64,000 nt of DNA from Magnaporthiopsis rhizophila (lineage: Eukaryota > Ascomycota > Sordariomycetes > Magnaporthales > Magnaporthaceae): assembly GCA_003049465.1 (NCBI GenBank), contig PYSS01000026.1:67984-131983 (forward strand), given 5' to 3'. A program made the translations under genes and the position numbers. The notes beneath the pieces were generated by a model that searched no databases, was not told the origin of the DNA, and worked only from the letters and a program-made list of their open reading frames with translations. Of this stretch, positions 22,869 through 33,928 are shown one piece after another (positions within the stretch are counted from its first letter, which is position 1; every line of letters starts with the position of its first letter).

Positions 22869-23873
22869 GTTGGATGCCGCGGAGGGGCGGACAGAGGTAG
22901 CGGGTGCTTTGGCTTTTGGCTTCGTTTTGCTGTGCGACGACGAAGCGACACGGGTCGCGAGGTTGCTTTGCTTCCTTTCGCTGGGGAAGAGTTAGCAAAT
23001 CGGTCGAGGGAGGCTGTGGCGGGTGGTGGGCAGGTTGAGCGGCGCAGGGAGGAGGCAGACACCACTTGCGTGCGGTTGCGGCGCGGTTTTGCCGTGGGGG
23101 ACTGGGCTGGGCTTCGGGCTTGGGTAATAGAGGGGTAGGATTTGTCGGCAAGTCCCTAAAGTACCTTAAGGTACCTGCCCACCCACCCAAGCATCCTCTG
23201 GCTTCCACTTGAAGTGGCGGGCAGCAACGAGAACTCACCAGAAGAAGGATACGCTCCCAAAGTGGCTTGGCCTGGAAATATCGGAAAGAGATTGCCGCAC
23301 CCAGGATTTGGGATTGGCTCCGAGGTTCTCAAAGACTTTGTCGCCGTTGTTAAGGTCGGGTCGGGCTGCGTTGATTGTGGCGTGCTGAAAGAAAAGAAAA
23401 AATGAAAAAAAAAAAAAAAAACATGCACCAAATGCCAGCTCCCACGCGGCGGTCGGGGTATGGTGGGAGTGGGGCTCACGACGGGTTGTACCTACTACGA
23501 CAACGCACTCGTGCCTTGGCGCCTTCCTTTCTCAGTCAGCGTGCCTGCTATCCTTTTGGCTGTTCAGGCCGGTTCCCGAGGACTCCAAGCACGACTCCGG
23601 ACCAGGGACTCACACCTACCTAGATCTCCGCCAGCAAAGAGGTCGGCTCTGCCCGTGACGCCCATGTCGCATTCCGAGATATCACCTCCTAGCTTCAAAT
23701 AGACTGAGCCCGAGAACATGAGAACACATGGGGTATAACTGTTGCCTTCGCAATTTGGTGTTTACTTGACTTGGGTCGATGTACCTACGTGCAGGCACCA
23801 GTATAGACGGCTGTGAGAGAGACCAGAAGTTATACCCTTGCCGAGTTCAGGAGGGCTTCTGACCTACCCATCA
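22810..23873. promoter_or_regulatory. SUMO promoter and COX19 3' region
   Basis: 1064 bp between two minus-strand genes. Holds the T run beside the SUMO start, AGGTACCT at 23169-23176 and a 17-base A run at 23405-23421. No gene recognised. Confidence 0.45.
22830..22867. repeat. 38-base T homopolymer at the SUMO start
   Basis: An uninterrupted T run on the + strand (A on the SUMO coding strand), 21 bp before the ATG. Poly(dA:dT) excludes nucleosomes and could act as a constitutive promoter element; it may also lie in the 5' UTR. Confidence 0.7.
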
Positions 23874-24438
23874 CTACCATCTCAGCTCACCCTTCTTGCC
23901 CTCTTCTTCTGCCGGCTTTTTCTCTGGTTTTGAGTCTTCTCTGAAGCCCAAGTTCTTGAAATCGTCGCGGGCCATGAGATTTCTATACCGCCCCAAGCGC
24001 CAAAGTTACAACAAGAGAACGCGATCAGTTTCACTTCTTCCCCTTCTCATCCCTTGTTTTGTCGTGGAAAGTATGCACTATATCTTACCGATCCATACGA
24101 CATGCCAGGTATGACTTGGCGATATCGCGGCATTGACTATCGTTGACTCCCTTGACCCTTTTCATGCAGCTGAGATATGTCTCCATCACATGTTTGCACT
24201 CGCCTTGAGAAGCCGAGCTTGATGAGCAATACAGACCACATTTATGAGGGATAAATCTGGAGGGAGGCAAGCAAAGGGTTTGGCAAAGACTGACCATCAT
24301 GGTCCAAGGGAAAACTGCCTCGTTGCGGGCTAGTTGATGTTAGTGGGCGCGGCGAACTCCCTCCTCCCTGGTGTTAGGCACTCACGGTGTTGGCTTCTGG
24401 GTGAGCTGGCCACCGCCGGGGCCGCCAAATGCGCTCAT
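23874..24438 (-). CDS. COX19: COX19, cytochrome c oxidase copper-assembly Cx9C protein
   Basis: Four exons: 24438-24386, 24329-24295, 24203-24089, 23982-23874; 103 residues, phases agree. Starts MSAFGGPGGGQLTQKPTP, then PQRGSFPLDHD, as in the family. Twin Cx9C helices are seen: CKHVMETYLSC and CRDIAKSYLAC, followed by the conserved RMDRNLMARDDFKNLGF. Cox19 is a soluble intermembrane-space protein, oxidised by Mia40/Erv1, that works with Cox11 in copper delivery to cytochrome c oxidase. The C-terminal Lys/Glu-rich extension (KPEKKPAEEEGKK) is longer than in yeast. Three introns in about 310 coding bases is dense. It is divergent from VPS1. Confidence 0.92.
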
Positions 24439-25479
24439 ACCTGTAGTAGGTCGAGATGGATGGTGTTCTAGGCAGTCGACTGGCACTGGACAGGTCTGTT
24501 TATTGCCTGCCGGGGACCGAGTGCGGCTCCCCTGACTGACGAGTGAAAGCGTCCGGAGCCCCTGAATCGGGAGCGGGTGGGTGGTTGGGCTCAGCGGGCT
24601 GTCTTGGGCGAGCAAGGCGGTTTGTCAATACTTGACGATGCCAACGAAGAGCGCAATCATGAAACGTTTGACCAGTTCTTTCTCCCCTTTTCTTACAGGT
24701 ACCCACGCTTACCACCAATCGAAGACAGAAGCACGGAGAGGGTGGCTCGAGGCTGGGTGGTCTAAGGCTGGGCATCTAATTAGGCGCCCGTTCACTGAAC
24801 CACCGAGGATGTGCTTCCAACAGCAGGCCGTTTTTCAGTGGAGACTGCACGGGTGAGGTCACGTCAGTTGGCAGGCATGCACTACGATCGGGTATCTGGG
24901 CTCTAGCTCAGGTCTCAATTCCAGGTGTTCAGGTCGACATGCCTGCCGCATCTTTTTGACGCCTGAGGCAACAACTGCCCAATCGCGCATAACTCTCATT
25001 TTGCATCCCAAAGGGACGGCGCGATCACAAGTCCACACCCGGCCAGTCTAGAGACAAACTGGTTTTCTCATTTTATGCGTAGCAGATTACGACTGCTGGC
25101 ATTTTCTCCTTGTCTATTTTGCCTGCTGCGCTGCTGCAGCCGAAGCACGAACTGACGATCTCGGCGTTTTTTTTTTTTTTTTTTTTTTGGCCTTGCTCAA
25201 ATTTGCTGGTGCCCTGTCGCTTTTTTAGTCCTATTTTTTTTTTTCCTCCCCTTACCTGCATCAATTTTTTGCCCTTGACGATAAGCTGCCGCCCGCCGCC
25301 CCAAGCTTGTGCGGACCTTGACTCCGGCGTCGACAAGTCGAGTCCCAACGCACAACCTCTCTTTTTTTCGCTAGACTGCGCTGGCAAAGGCACTCGTCGC
25401 TTTTGTCTTCGCACGCACCGACCAGAATCCTGAGCCTGGCAGTAGCCCCTCGCCCTCGCACCGAGCTCGGTAGCCCACC
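24439..25479. promoter_or_regulatory. Divergent intergenic region, COX19/VPS1
   Basis: 1041 bp between head-to-head genes. On the VPS1 side a 22-base T run (25167-25188) and CT-rich leader (25200-25270) are typical of strongly expressed fungal genes. No other gene seen. Confidence 0.45.
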
Positions 25480-28257
25480 ATGGCCGCTCTGGGAGATGAC
25501 TTGTTGTCGACGGTCAACAAGCTCCAGGATTTGGTGTTCAACACCATTGGAAACGACTCCCTCGATCTCCCCCAGATTGTATGTAGTCTTGGCCCCATTC
25601 GCCTTCCCCCGGCTGCGCCATGATGGCCATAGAACGGAGCCCCGCCCGGCGCCATTTTTGCAAGGAGAAAGGACAAAAAAAAGTCGAAGAGACAAAGCTT
25701 GCCGCGTCTAACCCTATGCCCGTTCTCTTATCCTGCAGGTCGTTGTCGGTTCGCAATCCGCCGGAAAGTCGTCGGTGCTCGAGAACATTGTCGGCCGTGA
25801 CTTTTTACCCCGCGGCAGCGGCATCGTCACCAGACGGCCACTGATCCTGCAGCTCATCAACGTCGAGGACGATGGCCCCGAGGTGCCCGACACAGGCTAC
25901 AAGCACCCCGATGCCGCCCGCCGCTCGGAATGGGCTGAATTTCACCACATCCCCAACCGCCGCTTCAACGACTTTGGCGATGTCAAGCGCGAGATCGAGA
26001 ACGAGACGTCGAGGATAGCCGGCACCAACAAGGGCATCAACCGCCAGCCCATCAACCTCAAAATCTACTCCCCCCATGTGCTGAACCTCACCCTGGTCGA
26101 TCTTCCGGGACTGACAAAGGTGAGGGCCTCTCAATGTTGGCTTGCGGCTCCGTCGAGAAGGAGGGGATGGCTCAGGGGGGAGAGCCAGCTGCAGATACAA
26201 TGAGACTAACGTGCGTGCCCTTTTTCTGCGTGCAGGTTCCCATTGGCGATCAGCCCACAGACATCGAGAAGCAAACGAGGAGCCTTATTTCAGAATACAT
26301 CGCCAAGCCCAACAGCATCATCCTCGCCGTCTCTCCCGCCAATGTTGATATTGTGAACTCCGAGGCCCTGAAGCTTGCCCGCCATGTCGATGGGCTGGGC
26401 CGGAGAACTATCGGCGTCCTGACCAAAGTGGATCTAATGGACCACGGCACCAACGCCTTGGATATCCTCTCGGGGCGCGTTTACCCCCTGAAGCTGGGCT
26501 GGATCGGCGTCGTCAACCGGTCCCAGCAGGATATCCAGGGGAACAAGCCCATGCAGGATGCGCTCCAGGCCGAGGCCGAATTTTTCAGACACCATCCCGC
26601 CTACAGGAATATTTCGACGCGATGCGGCACACAGTACCTGGCCAAAATCCTCAACTCGACCCTGATGTCCCACATCCGAGACCGCCTCCCTGACATCAAG
26701 GCGAGACTGAACACCCTCATGGGCCAGACGCAGCAGGAGCTGGCGAGCTACGGGGACATGCACTTCCATGGCAAGGAGCACCGCGGATCGCTGATCCTGC
26801 AGCAGATGACCCGCTTCGCCACGTCCTTCATCTCGTCCATTGATGGCACCTCAACCGAGATTTCTACCAAGGAGCTCTGCGGCGGCGCCAGGATATACTA
26901 CATCTTCAACTCCGTCTTTGGAAGCTCCCTCGAGTCCATAGACCCCACCTCGAACCTCACTGCCTTGGATATCCGGACTGCTATAAGAAATTCGACAGGG
27001 CCTAGGCCGAGTCTTTTTGTTCCCGAGCTGGCCTTTGACCTGCTCGTCAAGCCCCAGATCAAGCTTCTCGAGATCCCCAGTCAGCGCTGCGTCGAACTGG
27101 TGTATGAGGAGCTGATCAAAATCTGCCACACCTGCGGCTCGACAGAACTCACGCGCTTCCCCCGACTACAGACCAAGCTTATTGAGGTGGTGTCGGATCT
27201 GCTGAGGGAACGCCTCGGTCCAGCCTCGACTTATGTCGAGTCGCTCATCTCCATCCAGCGTGCTTACATCAACACGAACCACCCGAACTTCCTCGGCGCC
27301 ACCGCTGCCATGAGCAACGTGGTGAGTGAAAGGCAGGAACGGGAGCGTATGAAGCTGATACACGAGGAGCGGGAGAGGCGGGAGAAGCGCCGACTCAAGG
27401 AGCTTGGCAACGGCATCGACGGGCCCGTCGCCGACGACGACGACAATGCCTCCATCATTGCTGGCGCTGCTGCCGCCGCGGGTGAGAAGACGACGGCTGC
27501 TATGCTCCGGAAGCAAGCTGCCAAGTCTGGGGCCCGTAGCTTATCGCCTGCGATTCGAGAAAATGGCACCTCGCTGTTGCCGTCGAGCCTCAACGGCACG
27601 GCGCGCTCGGCATCTCCAGCACGGTTTAACGCACAGGGTGCAGGCGGCGCCAAGGACTCCTTCCTTGGATACTTTTTCGGCAAAGACGGGCCTGGCGGTT
27701 TGCCTACCGGGGGCGGCCATGGAAGCCGACATGCTCCCTCGCCTTCCAACTCGTCCTTCGGCCCAGGGGCTAGGAGGAATGATGATATGGGCCTGCGGTC
27801 GCCCATACAGACGTTCCGCGATAACGAAGACTTTGCTCTGAAGCCGGGCGCCGGCGACTCTTTCGCCCAACCCTTTGTAAGTGCTGCGGATTCAAAGGCA
27901 AGAATAGAGAAGAGATGACTAACCTGGCTGGTGCCGACGCAACAGGGAAACGGCGGGGACCCTGCGCTGACAGAGCGGGAGGCGATGGAGACGGAGCTCA
28001 TCCGGGCTCTCATCTCATCATACTTCAATATTGTGCGCGAGTCCATTGCTGACCAGGTGCCCAAGGCCATCATGCACCTGTTGGTCAACCACTGCAAAGA
28101 CGTGGTGCAGAACCGGCTGGTCAGCGAGCTCTACAAGGAATCCATGTTCGAAGAGCTGCTGTACGAGGACGACGGCGTCAAGGAGGAGCGTGAAAAGTGC
28201 GAGAAACTTCTCCAGACGTACCGCGAAGCTTCCAAGATTATCGGCGAGGTGCTATAA
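25480..28257 (+). CDS. VPS1: Dynamin-like GTPase VPS1
   Basis: Exons 25480-25578, 25739-26119, 26236-27876 and 27946-28257; 810 residues, all phase 0. GTPase motifs: P-loop GSQSAGKSS (37-45), switch II DLPGLTK (154-160), and TKVD (223-226). The dynamin middle domain follows, and the GTPase effector domain is the last exon (708-810, LTEREAMETELIRALISSYF). No PH domain, as expected for Vps1. It assembles on endosomal, Golgi, vacuolar and peroxisomal membranes and drives fission. Between the middle domain and the effector domain lies a loop of about 130 residues rich in Ala, Ser, Gly and Pro (about 565-700, with AAAAAGEK, SLSPAIREN and GGGHGSRHAPSPSNSS), longer than in yeast Vps1 (704 residues). 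Confidence 0.95.
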
Positions 28258-28732
28258 AGCCGTGGGTGCGAGGTTGGTGGCAGGAACACAAAAGAGAAGC
28301 TATAGACAGGGAACGAGGCAACAAAAAGCTGGTATTTGGCAGGAATGTAAACGAGGCCGAAGCGGAAGCAACAGGAGAGGTTTATCATCGGATCTAGGTA
28401 CTCGCTGCTCGCCCTTGCCCGGTTTTGGGCCGGGGCATCTTTTTAAATGGAGGAACGGACGTCGGTTGGTGGCGCCACTCAGGGATCTGTTGTGCTTCTC
28501 CGCTTTTTCTTTCTTAGTTTGGTTGGGCGGGGGCGTGCTCTTTGTTTATTAGGTGCATCTCTTGTCCCGTTTCAGAGCCTTTAATCGGACTTGTCTCGCC
28601 TTTTTTTTTCCCATTTCGCTCCTCGCAGGAGGGCACGCAGACCAGAAAAAAAGCAATACATCAAAAGGCACAAAGAGGGGAAAACCTCTTCATAACCTTT
28701 TTTTTTCAGGCATATCAGCAATGATAACGGCT

Positions 28733-28773
<41 letters not shown>

Positions 28774-29494
28774 ACACCCAAACGCCACCCCGAACCTTCG
28801 GCTTGGGTGTGCCGCCGAATTGCACAGCTCCTCTTGGACAGATCCGAAAACCAGCTGAGAAAGCTGCTTCCCGAGAATGAGGCTCGAATGGCAAACGCTC
28901 AATTCCTGACGACAATGGAGGAGCTGGTCACCGCGAAACGAGGAGCTATCAGAGTTGCGCCGCATTACCTTGAGGACACTTACAACCGATATCGGATTCA
29001 TTGGAATCTACCATAGATACGTCCACGCCAATACAAACAATTACAGATACCGTTTCGAGTTTTTATCTGGCGTGCCTGTCTGCAGCCGAGCAGGGATGGA
29101 GTGAGTAAGCACGTAGGAAATTGAAAGGAGAGCCTTACTTCGGTTTAGCATTCTGTCAGAAACGACAACTGCAGCTCCTGCAGCAGTCCCTTATCATACA
29201 GGATCTGCCAAGCCATCAGACGCATGGTACTAAAATGGACGTACTGTGGATTTCAGCTTTGCGGTTCGCCATGGCATGCCACCTTCAGCCGGACCAATGT
29301 GGCAGGGGCTGGCGATGGCCAGCGAGCCGGTCAGGCTACGGAGAGCAGGAGGAGCCGCATGTCGACTGGCCGTCTCCCACCTGACCCGCACTTCCTCGAG
29401 TCCTCATCGGAGGATCTTCTTTGTTTCTCATTCCCTCAAGCAATTCATTCACCGTGGCATCGAATGTGATAGCCCACCAATCCCTTCCGCAAAG
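28258..29494. other. VPS1 3' region and left edge of the accessory island
   Basis: 1237 bp. Includes a 35-base T run (28735-28769). A 69-codon frame at 28807-29016 (helical-looking, QLRKLLPENEARMANAQF) has no recognised relative and could be a gene fragment or chance. Confidence 0.4.
28735..28769. repeat. 35-base T homopolymer
   Basis: An uninterrupted T run at the junction of VPS1 3' DNA and the degraded island. Confidence 0.8.
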
Positions 29495-32400
29495 ATGAAC
29501 GCAGACAAAGCGAAGGACCAGCGTCTTTGCTCAGCATGTCTGCAGCTGGACTTGAGCTTGGACAAGTTCAAAGTCACACCAGAAAGCATGCCAAGTGTTC
29601 ACAATAGTGACTGGGCCTCGGTGTCGAGCAGCACGCCATCCGCAAGCATCATCGGCAATTCCGAGCAAGACAGTCGCTCCCCTCTCGGCCTGTGCCCCAG
29701 GAATAGCGGCAAGCGTTTTTCGTCTCTGGCCGATATTGAATCGAGGAAGGACGAATGCCGCTTGTGCCATATCTTGTGGAAGGCCATTGCCGGGAACAGG
29801 CCCATCGAGCCAGGGTCGCGAGAGGCGACTCTCTAACTCTCATGGGAAATTGATGGCCGCTCGCGCTCTGCCAGCGGCCAGGTTGTCAATCGATCGAAAA
29901 GGATCCGCCTGTCGTGGGGACAGGAATCGGAAGCTCAAGGGGGCCGTCAAGAAAAATGCATCTTCCTGGTGTGCGTCGCCCCTCGTACCGCCGACACAGC
30001 CGAGGCGCGCTTTTTTGGCCGTCCTCGCCTCCTCGAAGACGAGAAGCTGGCCCTCATCAGCTCGTGGATCGACACATGTGCCAAGACGCACGGCAAGGGC
30101 GGTTGCGGAGCAAGGGAGATACAGTACGACACGGAGGCGGATTTCCGCCGGCTCGTTGAGGGCTCCTACTTTGGCGTTATCAACGTCGAGGAGATGCAAC
30201 TGAAGCCTCTGCCCATGATCCGCAAAAAGCCGGCGCAATATGTGGCGCTTAGCTACGTGTGGGGACAGGGCCACTCGGCCCCGTACACATCCACCCGATC
30301 GAACGTGATGGTCCACATCCAAAAGTTCGGACTCAAAAGCGCTTGGTCGAAACTGCCGCAAACAATCCAGGATGCTATGCTCCTGGTTTGGCGGCTGGGG
30401 AAGCGCTATTTATGGGTCGATTCTCTCTGCATCGTCCAGGACAGCTTGAGCTCCTGGGAGCTTAATGCCAAGTCCATGCACCTGGTGTACGGCCATGCGC
30501 ACTTCACTATTTGCGCTGCAGACGGAGACGACGCGACCACGGGTCTGAGGGCAGTGAGCCGTGCAATCAGGACAGGCGGTAGGCCACCGTGGTTGGAAGG
30601 CGACATCCAACACCTGCCGTTCTCGCCGAGCAAGCCCCAGCATGCGAACCAACGTCCAGGGACGAAGAGCGTGCGCTTTGCAGCAGATCCCCAAGTGCCC
30701 GCGTCCGAGATCCCTCTCATTGCACCATATGGCCCTGGGCTTGCGTTACTCGCCTTCAGGGGCCGGGAGAGTGGTTATTCAGGAGTCGGCCTGGAGCAGC
30801 CGCGGGTGGACATACCAGGAGCGGCTTCTCTCAACGCGATGCTTGATATTCGCGGAAGGCAAGGTCTATTTCCAGTGCCGGCGGTCACTGAGAACTCAAG
30901 ATATCTTCAACGATGTCGACATCAGCAATGGTCGAAGCAAGAAGAAGAAACCAAACGAGAGCACAGGCGAGAGTGCAGGCGAGAGCGCAGAAGACATGAC
31001 AGGGATATCAAAAACGAAAGCGACGGCGAAGTCGATTCCGACAATGACCAAGGAGCCAACCAGCGCGTCGTGGCTCACGAAACCCACGAGAGCTATGCAG
31101 GGGACGACGACGGGCCGGTCTCTGGACTCGGCCGACTCACCGCTGGGAACGCTCGGCAAGTTTCGGCGCAGAGCGTTCTTGGTATACATGAAGTGCGTCG
31201 AGCAATACACGGGACGTATCCTAACAAAGCCTAAAGACGTGCTGGCAGCCTTTCAAGGCACCTCTTGGCTCCTCCGCAAGCATATACGTGTGCCTCTATT
31301 GCATGGCCTTCCCACTTCCCACTTCGACATCGCTTTGTTATGGATGCCTCTTTCAACTCTACAGAGACGGAAGCCCAGGCGCTGCCGCCACCGACGTAAT
31401 TTAAAAACGAAGGCTGGAAAATGCATCCCTTGCTTACAGGATTCCCTCGCGAACTGTACCCCCGGGCTTGAGCAGGAGGGATTCGGCAGTGACGAGTTTC
31501 CCAGCTGGTCGTGGGCGGGCTGGATGGGCGGCAAAGCTGACTACCCACTCGACATGCTGGGTGGAACTCTGAAAAACGTCCAGGAGTGGCTGAGAAACCA
31601 CACCTGGATTCTCTGGTACATACGAGACGAAGAAGGAAATCTTTTGCCGCCCTGGGACAGCGACTTTTCCTGCGAGGATACGAGCCACGAAGAGCGCTGG
31701 AGGGGCTATAAAGGGAGAAAGGACAACTCCCAGGATCCCTCAGACCCACGCAACCGGTCCAATCTTTCTGGAAATATTCGCAGGGTATCCAACAAGCAAT
31801 ACTTGAAGGGGATCATCCCGGATTACTACAACGTTCAGGGCCGGGATTCCGACAACTCTAGTGTCAGGGACGATGGAGGTGCGAGCCATGCTCGTGGCAG
31901 ACCATCACGGTACGAGGACAACAGCGATGAAGGAAAGGATACTTACACAGTTTCAATGGCGGCTCCCCCTCGGGCGCGCAAGCAAGCGCTCGGCAGAAGC
32001 GCAACCCATAGGAACAGGAGCAGCAGCAGCAGCAAAAGCAGCACCGAGGACAGCGAGGAGAGTGCGTTTAGGAAAAGGTAAAGCCGCAGCTCATGATAAT
32101 TGCCCCAGGCGCCATTTTGCCACATTACAGGCTGTTGTCGGCCCGTCCTTGATTGCAGACGTTCAAGAATTAATCAAATGGATGGTACTTACACGAAACC
32201 GAGGCCCCAGACGGCCCGTTATCCACCTCCTCGGATGCCACCCCCTTCTCATCATCAACCCCCTCCCTACCCTGGCCATTATCCTCCGCACATTCCTCTT
32301 CATAGCTACCCTTACCCGCATTGGGTCCCTGATCTCAATGGCTATTACCCTCCTCCACCACCCCATATATCTGGTCACCACTACAGTCCCCCTCCTCCTT

Positions 32401-33413
32401 TTCCTCCTCGTGCGCCGTCGCAGCTCACCAACAAACGAATGGTCTTGGTCGAAAGGCACAGAAATGATAGTAGCGGCTCGGGCGCTTTGAAAATCCACAG
32501 CCGCAATTACTACGACGAAGTTAGGGACAGAGAGGATGTGGACAGCTACGGCCGGCCCACCTGACCTGGGGTGTTGGCGGGAACTGATTTCAGAAGCATC
32601 TTGCCCGACCACCCTTTCGGTGTAGGGATCGGAGATTGCCCGCCCATCGACGAGACCCGCCCGATGCGGGTGCTACAGTTCTGGACCTGGCTCACGAAGC
32701 TCAAAGTGGCCGTGAGGCCTGACCAACAGATCGTCTCCCAAGATGGTCGCGAACGAGGAGATGTGCCAGAGGAGAGGACGTCAGCCAAGTCTTGCCTGCC
32801 AAAATCAGCAGAACCACGGGAGCAAGGGGTCGATGCTTCGCATTATGAGTCCGGCGACGGCAACGACGACGATGATGATGACGGCGGCGACACGGTCCGG
32901 GTGAACGGAAAGGCCGCGGGGGAGAAGGAGAAGGAGGAGGCTGAAGATGGCACCAGCGTCGATGCCGGGGACGACGAAGACGGCGACGAAGACGACGACG
33001 GGACTAGCAGCACGATTGGTACGAACAGCAGCGACAGCGTCCACAACAAAACGGGCGACAGCAGCAAAGAGGGAGGAGCAGCTCCTTCGAGGCCGTTGCG
33101 GCGCTGCGACATCTTCGACGACGCGGGCGACTGGTGCGTCACCATCATGCTCCCGGAACGCTGGGCCAGGGCCCGCAGCGCCGTGACGCGCGTCTTCATC
33201 GCCGTCAGCGACGCCAAGAGCCTGACGGAGGAGGAGTGCCCGGTCTGGAACTACTACGTGCCCCGGGAGAGGGGCGAGAGCGAGTGGAATCTGTACTACG
33301 TCATGCTGCTCGAGCGCACGGCGGACAGGAGCATGTGGGAGAGGCGGGGGCTGGGCAAGGTATTCAAGCCCGCGTTCAAGGACGCGACGTGGTCCGAGAT
33401 CAAGTTGGGTTAG
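29495..33413 (+). pseudogene. Broken HET-domain (heterokaryon incompatibility type) gene
   Basis: Reads as a large HET-family protein. Seen in order: N-terminal zinc-like CSACLQLDL..CRLCHILW, LSWEIDGRS, the HET core with YVALSYVWGQG, LPQTIQDAMLLVWRLGKRYLWVDSLCIVQD and HAHFTICAADG, then SSRGWTYQERLLSTRCLIF and the C-terminal FPSWSWAGWMGG. Breaks: an in-frame TAA at 29834, a one-base frame change near 30730-30760 between the HET core and the WTYQERLLS block, and an in-frame TGA at 32563. One real intron remains (32076-32159, GTAAAG...TTGCAG), joining in frame to a Pro/Tyr-rich stretch. Acidic and Lys/Glu-rich insertions are unusually long. HET proteins trigger cell death on fusion of unlike strains; this copy looks inactive unless introns were missed. 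Confidence 0.75.
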
Positions 33414-33438
33414 CGATGGGGAGCCGGGCCGTTTTACT

Positions 33439-33796
33439 ACCTATACCCTCAAGGAGTACCTCACGGGGGCCAAGCATCCCAATCGTCTGGCTAAGGATGA
33501 GATCACCCGACACATCCTCATGGGACGCATGAATCACACAGATGTAGGACGGAGAATCGGGCACGGAGATCCAGGATCGGATCTACAATCATCTTCTCCT
33601 CAAAGAGCAGGCCGCATGGGACCGCATTCTCCTCCTTGATGGGATGAGCTTTGATGAGCTCCGACATCTCATTCTGCACTGTGTCATCACACCCGGCGAG
33701 GCCGCTCAGCTCAGAGAAGATACTCTCCATCTAGGTCCTGTGGACCCCAAGGAGAGGATCGTCAACAGCATGGACTACCTGCCACGAAAACTATAA
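33439..33796 (+). pseudogene. Frameshifted remnant of an unrecognised protein
   Basis: Two clean helical stretches lie in different frames: YTLKEYLTGAKHPNRLAKDE..HILMGRMNHTD (33442-33550), then from about 33568 EIQDRIYNHLLLKEQAAWDR, DGMSFDELRHLIL and GEAAQLREDTLHLGPVDPKE, ending at a stop at 33794-33796. Their composition and codon use look protein-like, so a single decayed gene is likely. I do not recognise the family. It follows the HET relic directly and ends just before the 7-bp satellite. Confidence 0.5.
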
Positions 33797-33809
33797 GAAA
33801 GAAAAAAAA

Positions 33810-33928
33810 CTCTTTCCTCTTTCCTCTTTCCTCTTTCCTCTTTCCTCTTTCCTCTTTCCTCTTTCCTCTTTCCTCTTTCCTCTTTCCTCTTTCCTCTTTC
33901 CTCTTTCCTCTTTCCTCTTTCCTCTTTC
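33810..33928. repeat. 17-copy perfect 7-bp satellite (CTCTTTC)n
   Basis: Seventeen exact copies of CTCTTTC in a row (119 bp). The Lys/Arg/Glu-rich open frame on the minus strand across it is an artefact of the repeat. Confidence 0.95.

Noticed and set aside
28807..29016. 69-codon frame upstream of the HET relic
   Set aside because: Too short and without known relatives to call a gene; noted in the interval entry.
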